Shown: positions 12,064 through 23,181, numbered from the stretch's first letter. The stretch is DNA of 64,000 nt from Coenobita brevimanus (GCA_032717465.1 CM064666.1:5756028-5820027); one strand, 5' to 3'. Notes: generated by a model not told the origin, from the sequence alone. Numbers and translations: made by a program.

Positions 12064-14199
12064 TATCTATCTATCTATCTATCTATATACCTAGGCTGCT
12101 TCCCCCAAGGAAAGGGAGGTAGCCGAGACAGGACGACACACTCTCCATTTACTCATCCATTTAAACACATTCATTCACATCTTAGCCCCAAAGGGGAGAA
12201 CGGACAGATCCTCACCGCACCACACCGCACAAGGGTCAACTGCGCAATGCAATCAGTGACATCCGCAGCAGGGCCCGACAGCAGAACTGGTTTACCCCTG
12301 CCACATCATAACATACCCATCCCCTTACCCGCACCTGACCTGACTAGCTGATCAGACCAAATGCAGGAGAATATCCCCTCAGGGCTGCGTCATCACTTAT
12401 TTATTCACAATTTCTCTCCATTTATTTCTGTCACGCACAGCCACTCTTCCTTGCTCAACAGACATCCCTCTCGCATCCAGCGCTCTCTTCACACTATCCA
12501 TCCATCCTATTCGTGGTCTTCCTCTCAGCCTTACACCTCTCACATCAGATCTAGTTATCTTTTTCACCAATCGCTCATTATCCATTCTCACCATATGCCC
12601 AAACCATCGCAACACCCTCTGCTCAACTCTACCAGCCATCTCCTGAACAACTCCAGTTCTCCTTCGCACTTCATCATTTCGCACCCGATCCATACGTGTC
12701 ACTCCACACATACTCCTCAGACACCTCATCTCCATTACATTCAAACTTTTCCTCTCTGCTACACCCATATTCCATGTTTCAGCCCCATATAATGCAGTCG
12801 GTACCACAACACCCTCATACAGCCTTCTCTTTACATCCATTCTAAGCGAACGACATTTAAACACTTTTTTCATTCCTCCCAGCACCTTTCCTACTTCATT
12901 TATTCTAAACTTCACTTCTGCATCTATTCTTCCATCCACAGCAACATGTGACCCTAGATATTTAAAACAATCTACCTCCTCAAGCAACTCACCATTCAAA
13001 ACTATATTCATCCCCCTACCATCTATCAACCTCGTACACTTCATCACTTTACTCTTATTCTCATTTACTTTCAAATTCCTCCTTTCACACACCCTTCCAA
13101 ACTCCTCTACCAACTGTCTCAATCTCTCCTCTGAATCAGTCACCAGTGCAGTATCATCTGCAAACAGCAGCTGCTTCAGATTCCAATCTCCACCATCAAC
13201 ATTTACCAGACTCAGACCACCTAAAACTCTTGCATTCACCTCCCTTACAACACCATCCATATAAATATTAAACAATCAAGGTGACATCACACATCCCTGT
13301 CGCAGCCCCACTCTCACGGGAAACCAATCACTCACAGCATTTCCCACTCTTACACATGCTCTACTATTTACATAAAAACTTTTCACCCCTTTTAGTAACC
13401 TACCATCAAGTCCATACAATCTTAAAACAGTCCACAAAGCCTCCCTATCAATTCTATCATACGCTTTCTCTAAATCCATAAATGCCCAAAACACATCCTT
13501 GCCTTTCACTAAATACTTTTCACACACTTGTCTCACAGCAAACACCTGATCAACGCATCCCCTCCCTCTCCTAAAGCCACACTGCTCATCACTAATCACT
13601 CCCTCTGTACCCTCTCTAACTCTCATAATTAACACTCTACCATACACCTTACCTACAACACTCAACAGACTTATACCCCTAAAGCTAGTACATTCATACT
13701 TATCACCCTTGCCTTTATACAACGGGACCACACAAGCACTTGCCCAGTCAATTGGCACCATACCTTTCTCAAAGCACACATTCAACAATCTTACTAACCA
13801 GTCAACAATAGTCACTCCACCACCCTTCAGGCATTCCACAGCACACCCATCCATACCTGCAGCTTTCCCTGTTTTCATCTCCTTTACTGCCTTCTCCACT
13901 TCCTCCTTCGTGATCAAAGAATCATTCAACTCTCCCAACACATTTATTCCTTGCACCCTTCCATCCGCCACAATCTCAGCCACCCTTTCCTCCTCTACAT
14001 TTAATAATCTTTCAAAATACTCTGCCCATCTCTTCCTTACTGCATCCATCTCAATTAACATCCTTCCATCCTCTGCTTTTACTCGTTCTTCCTTCCCAGA
14101 CTCTCCCTTTCGCACCCTTTTCACCTCCTTCCAAAACATTTTCTTATTCTGTTGAAAATTCTCTGTCAGCCGCCTACCCCACCTCTCATCTGCTGCCAC
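12064..14199 (-). mobile_element. LINE-B2: RTE-like LINE nested in LINE-A copy 1
   Basis: A 5'-truncated LINE, about 2.1 kb, ends on the left in TATC repeats, that is a (GATA)n tail on its own strand. It sits inside ORF2 of LINE-A between exact TTGAAAAC copies. Its RT is related to LINE-B1 but clearly distinct, and its 3' UTR (12070-12395) differs from B1, so it is a separate subfamily. Because it shares the host's orientation and enters in frame, the LINE-A reading frame runs straight into it. Confidence 0.92.
12397..14199 (-). pseudogene. LINE-B2 reverse transcriptase ORF with one nonsense codon
   Basis: From 14199 the frame shows an N-terminal basic region, GKAAGMDGCAVECLKGGG, VVPLYKGKGDKYE, a motif-A string FMDLEKAYDRID, GLRQGCVMSP and, after an in-frame TGA at 13276-13278, LFADDTALV. 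The stop replaces a Trp codon: the B1 homologue reads MSPWLFN at this spot. The frame is the same on both sides, so this is a single nonsense change. The C-terminus has RWFGHMVRMDNER and RGRPRIGWMDSV, a tail common to RTE-like elements. No endonuclease is present because of 5' truncation. Confidence 0.9.
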
Positions 14200-14207
14200 T
14201 TGAAAAC

Positions 14208-15412
14208 GCGGATCATAATTGGCTGAGCTATTTACATAAGAAAAACTCCTGGCGAGGATGTTAGCAACGTCCATGGGCACGCCGTAGATGGTATTGTTCA
14301 CCTGCAGGGTAGTGACAGGGAAATATGGGCCTTTATTATTAAATATTCTTATGGTGAACCAGACTTTACTTAATGGTGTTGTACGAGTGACCGTGGACAC
14401 AAAGGACCGCCAGGAGTCACGTTTGGCCCTTCTTATTATTCTCCTTGCCTTAGTCCATGCTTGTTTGTATGCAATGAAATTTTCCTCTGTAGGCTGACTG
14501 TCAAAAATCCTGTATCTCCTATTGCGTTTTAATGCTTATTGGCAATCCGGCGTCCACCAATGTGCTCTATGCTTTGCATGAACGTAGATCTTGGGAATAG
14601 GAGCCTCAGCTGCTTGTAATATGGAAGTAGTTACATTTTCGACCTTAACATCTATGTTCTCCCCAGATATATCTAAATTGGCGATCCTTGAGAAGAATCC
14701 CCAATCTGCTTTCTTATAGTTAAATTTTGGAGATGGAGGGTCCGAAACAATGTCACGTGTATAAGAAAGACAGATGGGTAAATGATCACTTCCCAAAGAG
14801 TCGTCATAAGGGGCCCATGAGAAATCTTGATGTATACCAGGGGAGGCCAGAGATAAGTCGATGGCCAAAAAGTTACCAGTACGATCATCTACACGAGTCG
14901 CTCTACCATCGTTCAGAAGACAGAGGTTGGATTGTAGTATTAGGTCGGCTACTTGCTCCCCATGGCCATCGATCCTCAAGCTACCCCATTGATAGTGATG
15001 GGTGTTAAAATCGCCCAACACTAACTTATTGCCAGGAAGATGGTCAAATAGTGAATTTAAAGCATCACTATCAATGGGGCCATGTGGAGGACAGGACAGA
15101 GAGCAAATAGACAGATGCACGTTATTAAATTTTACTCAGCACGCGACAGCTTCCAGAGTAGAATTTAGAATCACTTCCGTTTGCAGGTGTGATTTGTGTG
15201 TGTATATGGCAACTCCGTGACCTTCATATCTTCTGTACGAGTGGTAGTGTTTGAACTGTGGAGGATCAGGATGATCCTCCAGGCGCGTCTCTTGTAAACA
15301 ATCAACGTCTGGCCTGTGAATTGACAGCAAGATTGCTATATTTGGTAACTTATTCCCGACATCTCTACAATTCCACTGTAATAGAGTGAATGTGGTGGTT
15401 TAAGATTTACGA
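14208..15412 (-). pseudogene. LINE-A copy 1 ORF2, endonuclease and pre-RT part
   Basis: The APE-type endonuclease starts near 15400 with LQWNCRD and continues through DCLQETRLEDHPDP, CSLSCPPHGPIDSD, LVLGDFNTHHYQWGS and GSDHLPICLSY, the expected asparagine, glutamate, DFN and SDH catalytic strings. The frame breaks near 15120 and 14536. The final piece (14400-14208) runs directly into the nested LINE-B2 frame. Function in the living element is target-site nicking for target-primed reverse transcription. Confidence 0.88.
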
Positions 15413-15479
15413 GGGTGGCCAGTATGCTTAGTTTTTTTATGCCCCCTGCGTCCAGGCGAGTGGCTACCGGGGGACCTTT

Positions 15480-16700
15480 CTCAGTGCTTGCGCATGGAGA
15501 CCTTCATATTTTCGTCAATGACAAGGCTCCCAGACTCCACCGAGGAAGAGCTATTCTTTCTCTCCCTTAATGGACCAGGAGCGGGAAGGACATGAGGACG
15601 TGACTGTTTAGTGAGGGTGGTCAAATTAATTTTGTAAGACTTGCCAGACTTTTGTTTTGCCCGCACTGACTGCGAAGGAGCAATGGCAGCCTGAGAGTAT
15701 GAAGTAGCAACAGGGATGTCATAAGAGAGTTGGAACGTACATGAGAGGTAGGGCGTGGGGCATGAGGAGCAAATGTAAGGTCAGTCTGTGTCTCAACGGT
15801 GCACATCACGGGACAGGACACAACCGCCGATGCATAGGAGATATTAGGCTTGGGAGTTGTATGCAACTCCTTCACCTTCTTCCTAGCATTGTAGAAGGAA
15901 ATGCCCTCTGTCGCTTTCACTGTGCAGACTTCCTTCTTCTCCTTCCACTTGGGACAAGCCCTCGAGGACGTGGAGTGAGCATCCTTGCAGTGAAAGCAGC
16001 ACTCAGTCTCGGATGTACAGTTGTCAGCAGAGTGACCTACAGCAACGCACTTGCCACACACGATGTTGGAAGCCCAGGAAGTCTTTTTGCTGTGTCCATA
16101 GAGCTGACATTTTGAGCAATGAAGGGGATTGGGAATATATGGTCTGACATTTACAATTTCATATACTACTTTCACATTTGTAGGTAGAGATATTTTTCCA
16201 AAAGTCAAGATTAATGTGGCTGTCTTCGTCCTTATGCCTTCCTGAAAACGAGTGATAAAAAGGGCATCAATGACATCCTGCGGAGTAAGTTCCTATATGA
16301 TCTCTTCCTCACTCATCACCATGAGATCCCTGGAAGTGATAACACCCTTGCAGGAATTCATGGATGTTGGGATCTTGGCCTCGACATCATGGCAGTGAAA
16401 CTTGCGCAGCTTCATCAACTCTTTAACCTGAGAGGAGTTGAACGTCTTAACTAGGAGGTCTCCATTTCCAATTTTTTTTTACTAGTTCCACCTCTCCCAC
16501 ACTGGTCAATCACCTTTTTGGCAATGAAGGGATTGAGTCTGGACAGGGGAGTGGAACCTAAAGCATGAAGCGTTACGTAGATCGCATTCTCAAGGGGAAC
16601 GTCAAGTGGGGATCGAGTCTAGCGTCCGTAAATCTCGGGGTGGTCTGTCACGGCAGGACAATTGTCGTCAGGACTTCAGGGGAGGCAGTAGGGGCGTCCG
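15480..16700 (-). pseudogene. LINE-A copy 1 ORF1 (gag-like, CCHC knuckles), degraded
   Basis: The minus strand encodes YEIVNVRPYIPNPLHCSKCQ, then three Cys/His knuckles. The first has lost a Cys (KTSWASN against KTCRASQ in copy 2). The others read CGKCVAVGHSADNC and CFHCKDAHSTSSRACPKW. A PKWKEKKEVCTVKATEGI string and a Ser/Pro-rich tail follow. Several indels split the frame. ORF1 proteins of this type are RNA-binding chaperones of the retrotransposition particle. Confidence 0.85.
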
Positions 16701-17077
16701 TCATAGTTACCACTTTCCCCTCACGGGGGAAGTTGGAAGAAAGAGAAAAACGAGCAAGGGACAAAGTACCTGGGAAAGACACACCTAGTCTGAGATTACC
16801 CTCTCAAACCACTCTCGGGAGGACGCGCCTGTATGTTACTCACACCCCAGAGTGATCAGTGGGGGGTACACTCCAGAGGTGGGTAAGCAAAGGCAATCTC
16901 AGGAAACAGATATAGACACTTACCATATCTCTAAAGGGCTGGGAGGAAAATTAGTACTAGCTAACCTAACTTTTATTCGCTCTTTTTACAAAACTAATGC
17001 CGGTGAGGCAGCCCTAAAAACTAGAGGAGAGCCAGAAAACCATGTCCATACTCCCCACGACCATGTATAAAAGTCCC
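16701..17077 (-). other. LINE-A copy 1 5' UTR
   Basis: Aligned by eye with 36221-36595 of copy 2, including GGGACTTT at the extreme 5' end, TTAGGGCTGCC and GGAGTGTACCCCCCACTGATC. An internal promoter is expected here for a LINE, but I cannot point to specific boxes. Confidence 0.75.
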
Positions 17078-17085
17078 TTGTAATA

Positions 17086-17455
17086 ATCTCTACGCCGTCT
17101 TATATAAGCTTGCATTATTCGAGACACCTACATTCTGCGAGAACAACAGTTGCCAAATCGGAGAAATGAAAACATGCTAGAGTTGTCTCACATTATATAA
17201 CACTCTAAATCATTTACCATACGAACTTAAACTACTTAAATTAACAAGCAATCACTTAAATAAAATATTATAGAGAAAAAAAGTAGAAAAATTAATGCAT
17301 AACTTACGAAACAACTAGGCAAACTGGCAATTCTGGCTCGTACCGATACCGGAACTACTGTACACGAAACGCCGAGAAACTTCTCGAGCACCTAGCTGGC
17401 AAATCTCACTTCTCAACAGTATGTAATTTATGCAGAGTTCTGTAATGAATTGGAG
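17086..17455. other. Intergenic DNA between LINE-A copy 1 and a LINE-B1
   Basis: No gene seen. The last 23 bases (17443-17465, TAATGAATTGGAGCCCCCAC onward) recur with one mismatch at 21433-21455, so this spot may lie in another repeat. Confidence 0.4.
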
Positions 17456-17465
17456 CCCCCACAAA

Positions 17466-19403
17466 GATAGTGAGAAAATGGCAGAGTATAAGAGCATAGT
17501 GGAAAAAAGATTTGGAAGGTATGTGTTAGAGCAGATGGAAGGGGTAGAAGACGTATGTAAGATATTCACGGAAGAGATAGGCGCAGCGTGTGAGGTGGTT
17601 TGTGGAGCATGGAGAAGGTGCAGGGATGTGGAAGGGACGGCATGGTGGAATGATGAGGTGAAACGAGCTGTGGAACAAAAGAAGAAGGCATATAGTGAAT
17701 GCCTAGCGAGTAGAGGTAGGGGAGAAGATGGGAGAGAGAAGAGAGAGCTATATGAGAGCAAGAGAAGGGAGGTGAAGAGATTGGTGAAGGAGAGTAAGAA
17801 GGCAGTGGATGAAGAGTTTGGGAGGAATCTGAGTGTAAAATGGAGAGAGAGTAAGAAATTGCTTTGGAGGCAGGTAAAAAAAGTAAGACAGTGTGAAAGG
17901 GGAAATAGTTGGGGACTGAAAGATAGGAATACTAGATCGTTGGTGGAGAAGAGAGAGAAATTGAGGAGATGGAATGAGGATTTGTTGAATGTACAGAGTG
18001 ACAGCAGTGCGAGTATAAATGGCTGGGGAATGGCTTGGAGAAAAAGAGATGAGAGGAGGGAGGAAGAGATCAGTAGGGCGGAAGTAGTGGAAGCAATGAA
18101 GAAGTTCAAGATGGGAAAGGCTCCAGGAATTGATGGAGTGTGTGGTGAAATGCTGAAGTATGGGGGTGAGATTGTAGTGGAGTGGATATGGAAGTTATAT
18201 AGATTGGCTTGGGATGAGGGAAGAGTTCCGGAGGACTGGAGATCAGGTATAATTGTTCCTTTATACAAAGGAAAAGGGGAGAGAGAAGTATCTGGTAACC
18301 ATAGGGGTATTTGCCTTCTTAGTGTGACTGGAGAAATATATGGTAGAATACTCATTGATAGAATTATATATATAACAGAGGAGCTAGTTGGAGAAGAACA
18401 AGGGGGATTTAGGAAGGGAAAAGGGTGTGTAGATCAGATATTTGTTCTAAGATGTTTAGTGGAGAAGTACCTAGAGAAGGGAAAGAAAGTGTATGCTGCC
18501 TTCATGGACTTGGAGAAATCTTATGACAGAATAGATAAGCAGGGTATGTGGAAGGTATTAAGAATATATGGAGTGGAGGGGAAATTGTTGAGTGCTGTGA
18601 AGAGTATGTACGAAGGAGCTAGGGTCACGGTGCGAGTGGATGGTGAGCTGAGTGAGTTCTTTGATCTCAATGTGGGACTGAAACAGGGTTGTGTGATGCC
18701 TCCACGGCTGTTTAATATATACATGGATGGGGTTGTAAAGGAGGTGCAAGGTAGGGCAGCGAATGTGGGGTTGGCTCAAATGAATGAGGGTGAGATTTGG
18801 AAGATTCCAGTGTTGCTGTTTGCTGATGATATAGTATTGTTGAGTGAAGATGAATGGGAGTTGCAAGGTTTGGTGAATGAATATGGGACAGCGTGTGGGA
18901 AGAAGAATCTGAAAGTGAATGTAAACAAGAGTAAAGTTATGGTGTTTGAGAGGAATGAAGTCACAGAATGCCCAGTAAAATTGGATGGTGAGGATATGGA
19001 GAATGTGAGTGCATTTAAGGACGTGGGTAGTGTAATGAGTAAGGATGGAACTTGTGGTGATGAAGTGCTTGAAAGGGTACAGCAGGGAAGGAAGGTTGTT
19101 GGTTCACTGAAAGCAGTGATGAGAAATAAGGAGGTGAGCATGGAGGTTAAGAAGACATTGCATGATAGCATTGTGATCCCTACCCTAACGTATGGAAGTG
19201 AGGCATGGACCTTGCAGGAGGGGAACAAGTCAAGAGTGAGAGCAGTGGAAAAGGGTTACTTGAGAGGAGCATGTAGAGTGACATGGAGGGACAGGTTGAA
19301 GAATGAAGTGATGGAACATTGTGGGGTGGATGTGGATGTGGTTGAGAAGATTAGGAGAAAATACACTGAGGTGGTTTGGACATGTGGAAAGAATGAAGCA
19401 TGA
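17466..19403 (+). pseudogene. LINE-B1 reverse transcriptase ORF, long open frame, C-terminus frameshifted
   Basis: A frame of roughly 650 codons. Visible blocks are GKAPGIDGVCGEMLKYGG, IIVPLYKGKGERE, GGFRKGKGCVDQ, FMDLEKSYDRID (motif A), VGLKQGCVMPPRLFNIYMDG (motif B) and LLFADDIVLL (motif C, catalytic Asp pair kept). Near 19370 the frame slips: RKYTEVVWTCG appears where the family has RNTLRWFGHV, so the conserved C-terminal tail is lost. The first Met of the open frame lies in flanking DNA. The true N-terminal endonuclease is absent. Confidence 0.88.
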
Positions 19404-19454
19404 AAGACTGACTAAAAGGGTGTATGTAGGTGAGGTGGAGGGATTGAGTTGATA

Positions 19455-19816
19455 GGGGAGGCGGTGGCTGAATCGGTAGAGAGGCGGCCTGCAGTCCTGA
19501 TGGACCCAGCTTCGAATCTCGGCTGGGGGAGGGAACAGTTTAAGGATTTGAATTTCATAAAAAGCAGACTTTCCTGATCTACCAGATGACCCGCCGACAT
19601 GTCGTAAAAATACCCCCGCTAATACCAATACACCAGTCCTGTATGAGACAGCCCAAGCATGTATTCAATATGGACGGTGGGTGTTAGCGCCGAAGTGGTG
19701 ACATGTGGAGGTGTAGGAGGATTACTGGGCCTTGGAATAGGCTACTGCCCCCGAGATATAGGCCCTGAAGCCTTTGCCCAGAGTCGGACACATTAAAAAA
19801 AAAAAAAAAAAAAAAG
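19455..19816 (+). mobile_element. tRNA-derived SINE with poly(A) tail
   Basis: The head carries an A-box-like TGGCTGAATCGG and a B-box-like GCTTCGAATCTC about 40 bases apart, the spacing of a tRNA-type pol III promoter. A unique body of about 270 bases follows, with a terminal hairpin (GGGCCT at 19727 pairs with AGGCCC at 19760), a short tail and about 22 A residues (19795-19816). It interrupts LINE-B1. The LINE sequence resumes at GGTATATGAGGGAGG. No clear target duplication is visible. Confidence 0.8.
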
Positions 19817-19945
19817 GTATATGAGGGAGGGGGGAGTGAGTTGGGGGGAGGGTAGTCAAATGGTGGGTGACAGAGCGACTTGGAGGCGTTTTGTCTGTGG
19901 CCACCCTTTGCGGGATTAGGGCGTCGGGCTATAGTTAGACAGATG

Positions 19946-20342
19946 GTGATATTAGAGGGCTTAATATATCATGGGAAAGGGTAGTAAGGTGTTAGAAAAA
20001 AAATTAATCGCATAGGAAAATGCATTACGTAGCGTCTTTAACCGACGAGAATACGAGCCACATACAATTGAATGACTGTAACTCTTGTAATATTCTTCCA
20101 TTTTACTATATTTTACTTTATCTTACCATATTTAATTTACTTTATTTTACTTTACTTTTACTGGTACATTATTTTAATGTACTTTACTACTTTACTTTAT
20201 TTCACATATTTTATTGTACTTAATTTTTCATCCTTTGTTGGCTACCCATACTTAAGCTGGCAGAGGTTTAGTACGCTTTAGCTCTGCCCATAGATGAGTC
20301 TTTCCGTCACGATGCCTCTGAGATGACTGTGACTAATATGTT
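19946..20342. other. Intergenic DNA with TTTAC-rich patch
   Basis: 20100-20220 is a degenerate run of TTTAC/TTTAT steps. No gene is recognised. Confidence 0.5.
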
Positions 20343-21215
20343 GTCAGCGTGATGTAGCCTACATTGTCAGTGTGATGTAGCCTACATTGTCAGTGTGATG
20401 TAGCCTACATTGTCAGCGTGATGTAGCCTACATTGTCAGTGTGATGTAGCCTACATTGTCAGCGTGATGTAGCCTACATTGTCAGTGTGATGTAGCCTAC
20501 ATTGTCAGTGTGATGTAGCCTACATTGTCAGTGTGATGTAGCCTACATTGTCAGTGTGATGTAGCCTACATTGTCAGCGTGATGTAGCCTACATTGTCAG
20601 TGTGATGTAGCCTACATTGTCAGCGTGATGTAGCCTACATTGTCAGCGTGATGTAGCCTACATTGTCAGTGTGATGTAGCCTACATTGTCAGTGTGATGC
20701 AGCCTACATTGTCAGTGTGATGTAGCCTACATTGTCAGCGTGATGTAGCCTACATTGTCAGCGTGATGTAGCCTACATTGTCAGTGTGATGTAGCCTACA
20801 TTGTCAGTGTGATGTAGCCTACATTGTCAGTGTGATGTAGCCTACATTGTCAGTGTGATGTAGCCTACATTGTCAGCGTGATGTAGCCTACATTGTCAGC
20901 GTGATGTAGCCTACATTGTCAGTGTGATGTAGCCTACATTGTCAGCGTGATGCGGCCTACATTGTCAGCGTAATGTAGCCTACATTGTCAGTGTGATGTA
21001 GCCTACACTGTCAGCGTGATGTAGCCTACATTGTCAGTGTGATGTAGCCTACATTGTCAGTGTGATGTAGCCTACATTGTCAGTGTGATGTAGCCTACAT
21101 TGTCAGTGTGATGTAGCCTACATTGTCAGCGTGATGTAGCCTACATTGTCAGCGTGATGTAGCCTACATTGTCAGCGTGATGGAGCCTACATTGTCAGCG
21201 TGATGTAGCCTACAC
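20343..21215. repeat. 23-bp minisatellite, about 38 copies
   Basis: Unit GTCAGYGTGATGTAGCCTAC followed by ATT. The period is constant at 23 bases. By my count there are 38 units. They differ mainly at one position (T or C in CAGYGTG), with rare other changes near 20700, 20952, 20971, 21008 and 21182. Each unit holds the near-palindrome TGTAG-C-CTACA. There is no spacer variation and no coding frame. Confidence 0.97.
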
Positions 21216-21909
21216 GCCATGGATTAGCAGGGGAATTTATGAGCGACTGTGTTCCGTTGTTGTTGTTGTTGCTGTGGTTGTTACCTCTGCCAACGTAGTT
21301 GAAGGAAGTTATTTATTTGCCTATGTCTGTCTGTTTTCTGTTGACACAGTGTCTGCTTAAATTTGGAGGAGGATCCGGATCCTATGTATTCCACACATAT
21401 TCATGGATCCGAATTCGGATCCTGTTTGATGGTAATGAATTGGAACCCCCACAAACTAGAAAAAGATGCCACCGCTCGTCAGATAACTTAATGTACCGTA
21501 TCTTGCAAAAGTGTTGTCATTTTGAATTACCCTCTTTTACACAATTTTTGTGTTACTTTACTGAAAATAGGATATTTATTGATTTATCTAATAAAATACA
21601 CAAGAAAAATTTACAAATTTATCAGAACAGTAGAAATGGAAGGTTGTCATTTACATCTATCTCAGTTTAGGGACAGTCTACTTGTGATTATTAATATGTT
21701 GCCTGAGTATTCCTCATTGTCATGTTTTTAGATGTTGGATGTTTATATGTACGGAAAAATGGGAAATGGTTATATCGAAACAGTATCTTACATAACAAAT
21801 GAAGGAAATATGGTACTTCAATAATCGAAGTGCTTATGAACCCACTTAGCTCATATGGACGAGCTTTCTCATGGGTAGCGCCATGTAGTATATATGGCTG
21901 CTGCCAGGG
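21216..21909. other. Intergenic DNA, nothing recognised
   Basis: Contains a short (GTT)n-like run at about 21256 and clustered GGATCC sites at about 21370-21425. Short frames carry no known domain. Confidence 0.4.
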
Positions 21910-21916
21910 GTGCAGG
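21910..21916. repeat. Target-site duplication (left) of LINE-A copy 3
   Basis: GTGCAGG, repeated at 23265-23271 directly after the poly(A) tail. Four extra bases (GCTT, 21917-21920) lie between it and the first LINE-A base. Confidence 0.75.
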
Positions 21917-21920
21917 GCTT

Positions 21921-22414
21921 ATGAGCAGGCTGACTTACTTGCAAAGTTGGCTGTAGAGCTCGAGGAGACTTGGGACGTTCCTCGTGATCTACGGTCGAGT
22001 CTATCTCTCGGAAAGAAATCAATAAATCTTCTGTGGCAAGGTCAGTGGACCAGACTAAACATTCCAACTTGTAAGCCGCACCTAGGCGACTGGGACACCG
22101 TCAACCGCCCTAGTCGCCTTAATGAAAAAGTATTAGCAAGGCTACGGCTTAATGCCACCATTTTAACTCGCATGAAACCATATATGAAAAGACGCTTCCC
22201 AACGCACTGTGACATCTGTAATGCGGTGTTATCTATCAGTCATATCATCCTGCGCTGTCGGCGATTTATTCGTGAACGTGCTTCACTTATAAATTACTGC
22301 GGCGCAGTAGACGTCCCCTTCACCCTTTCCACCATCCTGGGTGATGGGGACATTGTTATGACTGATAAATTTATGGCTTTCTTGAGAGAGACCGGACTGA
22401 TCAAAGTGATGTGA
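21921..22414 (+). pseudogene. LINE-A ORF2 C-terminal fragment
   Basis: Open frame starting with the last RNase H residues (EQADLLAKLAVELEE) and ending at the normal ORF2 stop. The terminal CDICNAVLSISHIILRCRRF Cys/His motif is intact. There is no start codon of its own apart from flanking sequence, and no catalytic core, so it is a remnant. Confidence 0.9.
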
Positions 22415-23137
22415 CTTTTTTACTGTATGGTTATAGTTTTCTTCACCTGTAAATATGTATATATAGTACTGTTAATTAGGGTTGACAGTTGACGTATTTG
22501 AAATAGTTCCTTCTTCCCACTGATCTATTTCTAATATTGATGTCCCCTACATTAAACCCCGTTCCTCGACTGACAGTCACCAGCTGATGAGTGCAAGTGT
22601 GCAATATAGAAAGGTATTGGACACTTGCAGTCGATGGTGGTCTGCTGGCCGAGGTTCTTCACTTTTTGTACAAATTATGTAAATACAGTTTACCATCTTG
22701 CTTAAGTTATTCTAATTAGGGCCGACAGCTGACGTATATGGAAATGTTCCTGACTCGTCTGGTTCCCTTTCTTATATTGATGTCCCCTATATTAGGTTGT
22801 GCCTCGACTGACAGTCACCAGGTGATAAGTGCAGGTATGTCATGTAGAAAGGCATTACATATCTGCAGTCGATGGTGTTCTGTTAGTCAAGGTATTTTTA
22901 CCATTAGTGTAGGTCTAGCTATTTGTCTCTGTAGGATTTAGTATAGGTGAGCGATTTGTCTGTTAGGTGATTAGTTTTAGGGTCTTTAGATTAGTTTGTC
23001 TTTATAATATAAGGTATAAAAATTATAAAACCAAGAAAAAATTTAAAAAAATAAAAATACAAAAAAAATAAATTAAAACTATTATATATATATATATATG
23101 TACGTTTGCATGAAATTATGTCTGTATGTATGCATGG

Positions 23138-23141
<4 letters not shown>

Positions 23142-23179
<38 letters not shown>
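23142..23179 (+). repeat. (TG)n inside LINE-A copy 3 3' UTR
   Basis: Preceded by the island GCATGGAAG, as in copy 2, and followed by a short TA-rich stretch and the terminal hairpin. Confidence 0.9.

Positions 23180-23181
<2 letters not shown>

Larger units (their letters stand above)
8595..17077 (-). mobile_element. LINE-A copy 1: full-length I-like non-LTR retrotransposon, interrupted by LINE-B2
   Basis: On the minus strand the order is 5' UTR (17077 to about 16700), a gag-like ORF1 with CCHC knuckles, ORF2 (endonuclease, RT, RNase H, terminal Cys/His motif), a duplicated 3' UTR with internal (TA)n/(CA)n tracts, a terminal hairpin, an A-rich stretch and (TA)n. The 5' end GGGACTTT matches copy 2 at 36221, and flanking CTTGTAATA repeats support a complete insertion. 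Without the nested LINE (12064-14199) it is about 6.3 kb, the same as copy 2. RNase H downstream of RT points to the I group. Stops, frameshifts and an RT active-site change (YADD to YADY) make it inactive. Confidence 0.9.
17456..19945 (+). mobile_element. LINE-B1 copy (RTE-like), 5'-truncated, carrying a SINE
   Basis: Sequence from about 17466 aligns with the 49.3 kb copy: an N-terminal region beginning near EKMAEY, the RT, then the 3' UTR with ACTTGGAGGCGTTTTGTCTG, CGGGATTAGGGCGTC and an end near 19945. The 3' region is split by a SINE at about 19455-19816. About 60 bases expected at the insertion point are also missing. The endonuclease is lost through 5' truncation. No clear (GATA)n tail remains. 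Confidence 0.85.

Noticed and set aside
12361..12792. Plus-strand frame of 143 codons, Ser/His/Pro-rich
   Set aside because: Antisense shadow of the LINE-B2 C-terminus. The same applies to 13709-14155, 17315-18355 (minus), 49259-50071 (minus) and 50237-51031 (minus), which mirror LINE-B coding strands.
20343..21215. Regular 23-bp repeats, possible CRISPR array
   Set aside because: Units are directly tandem with no unique spacers, and the sequence is eukaryotic. It is a minisatellite.
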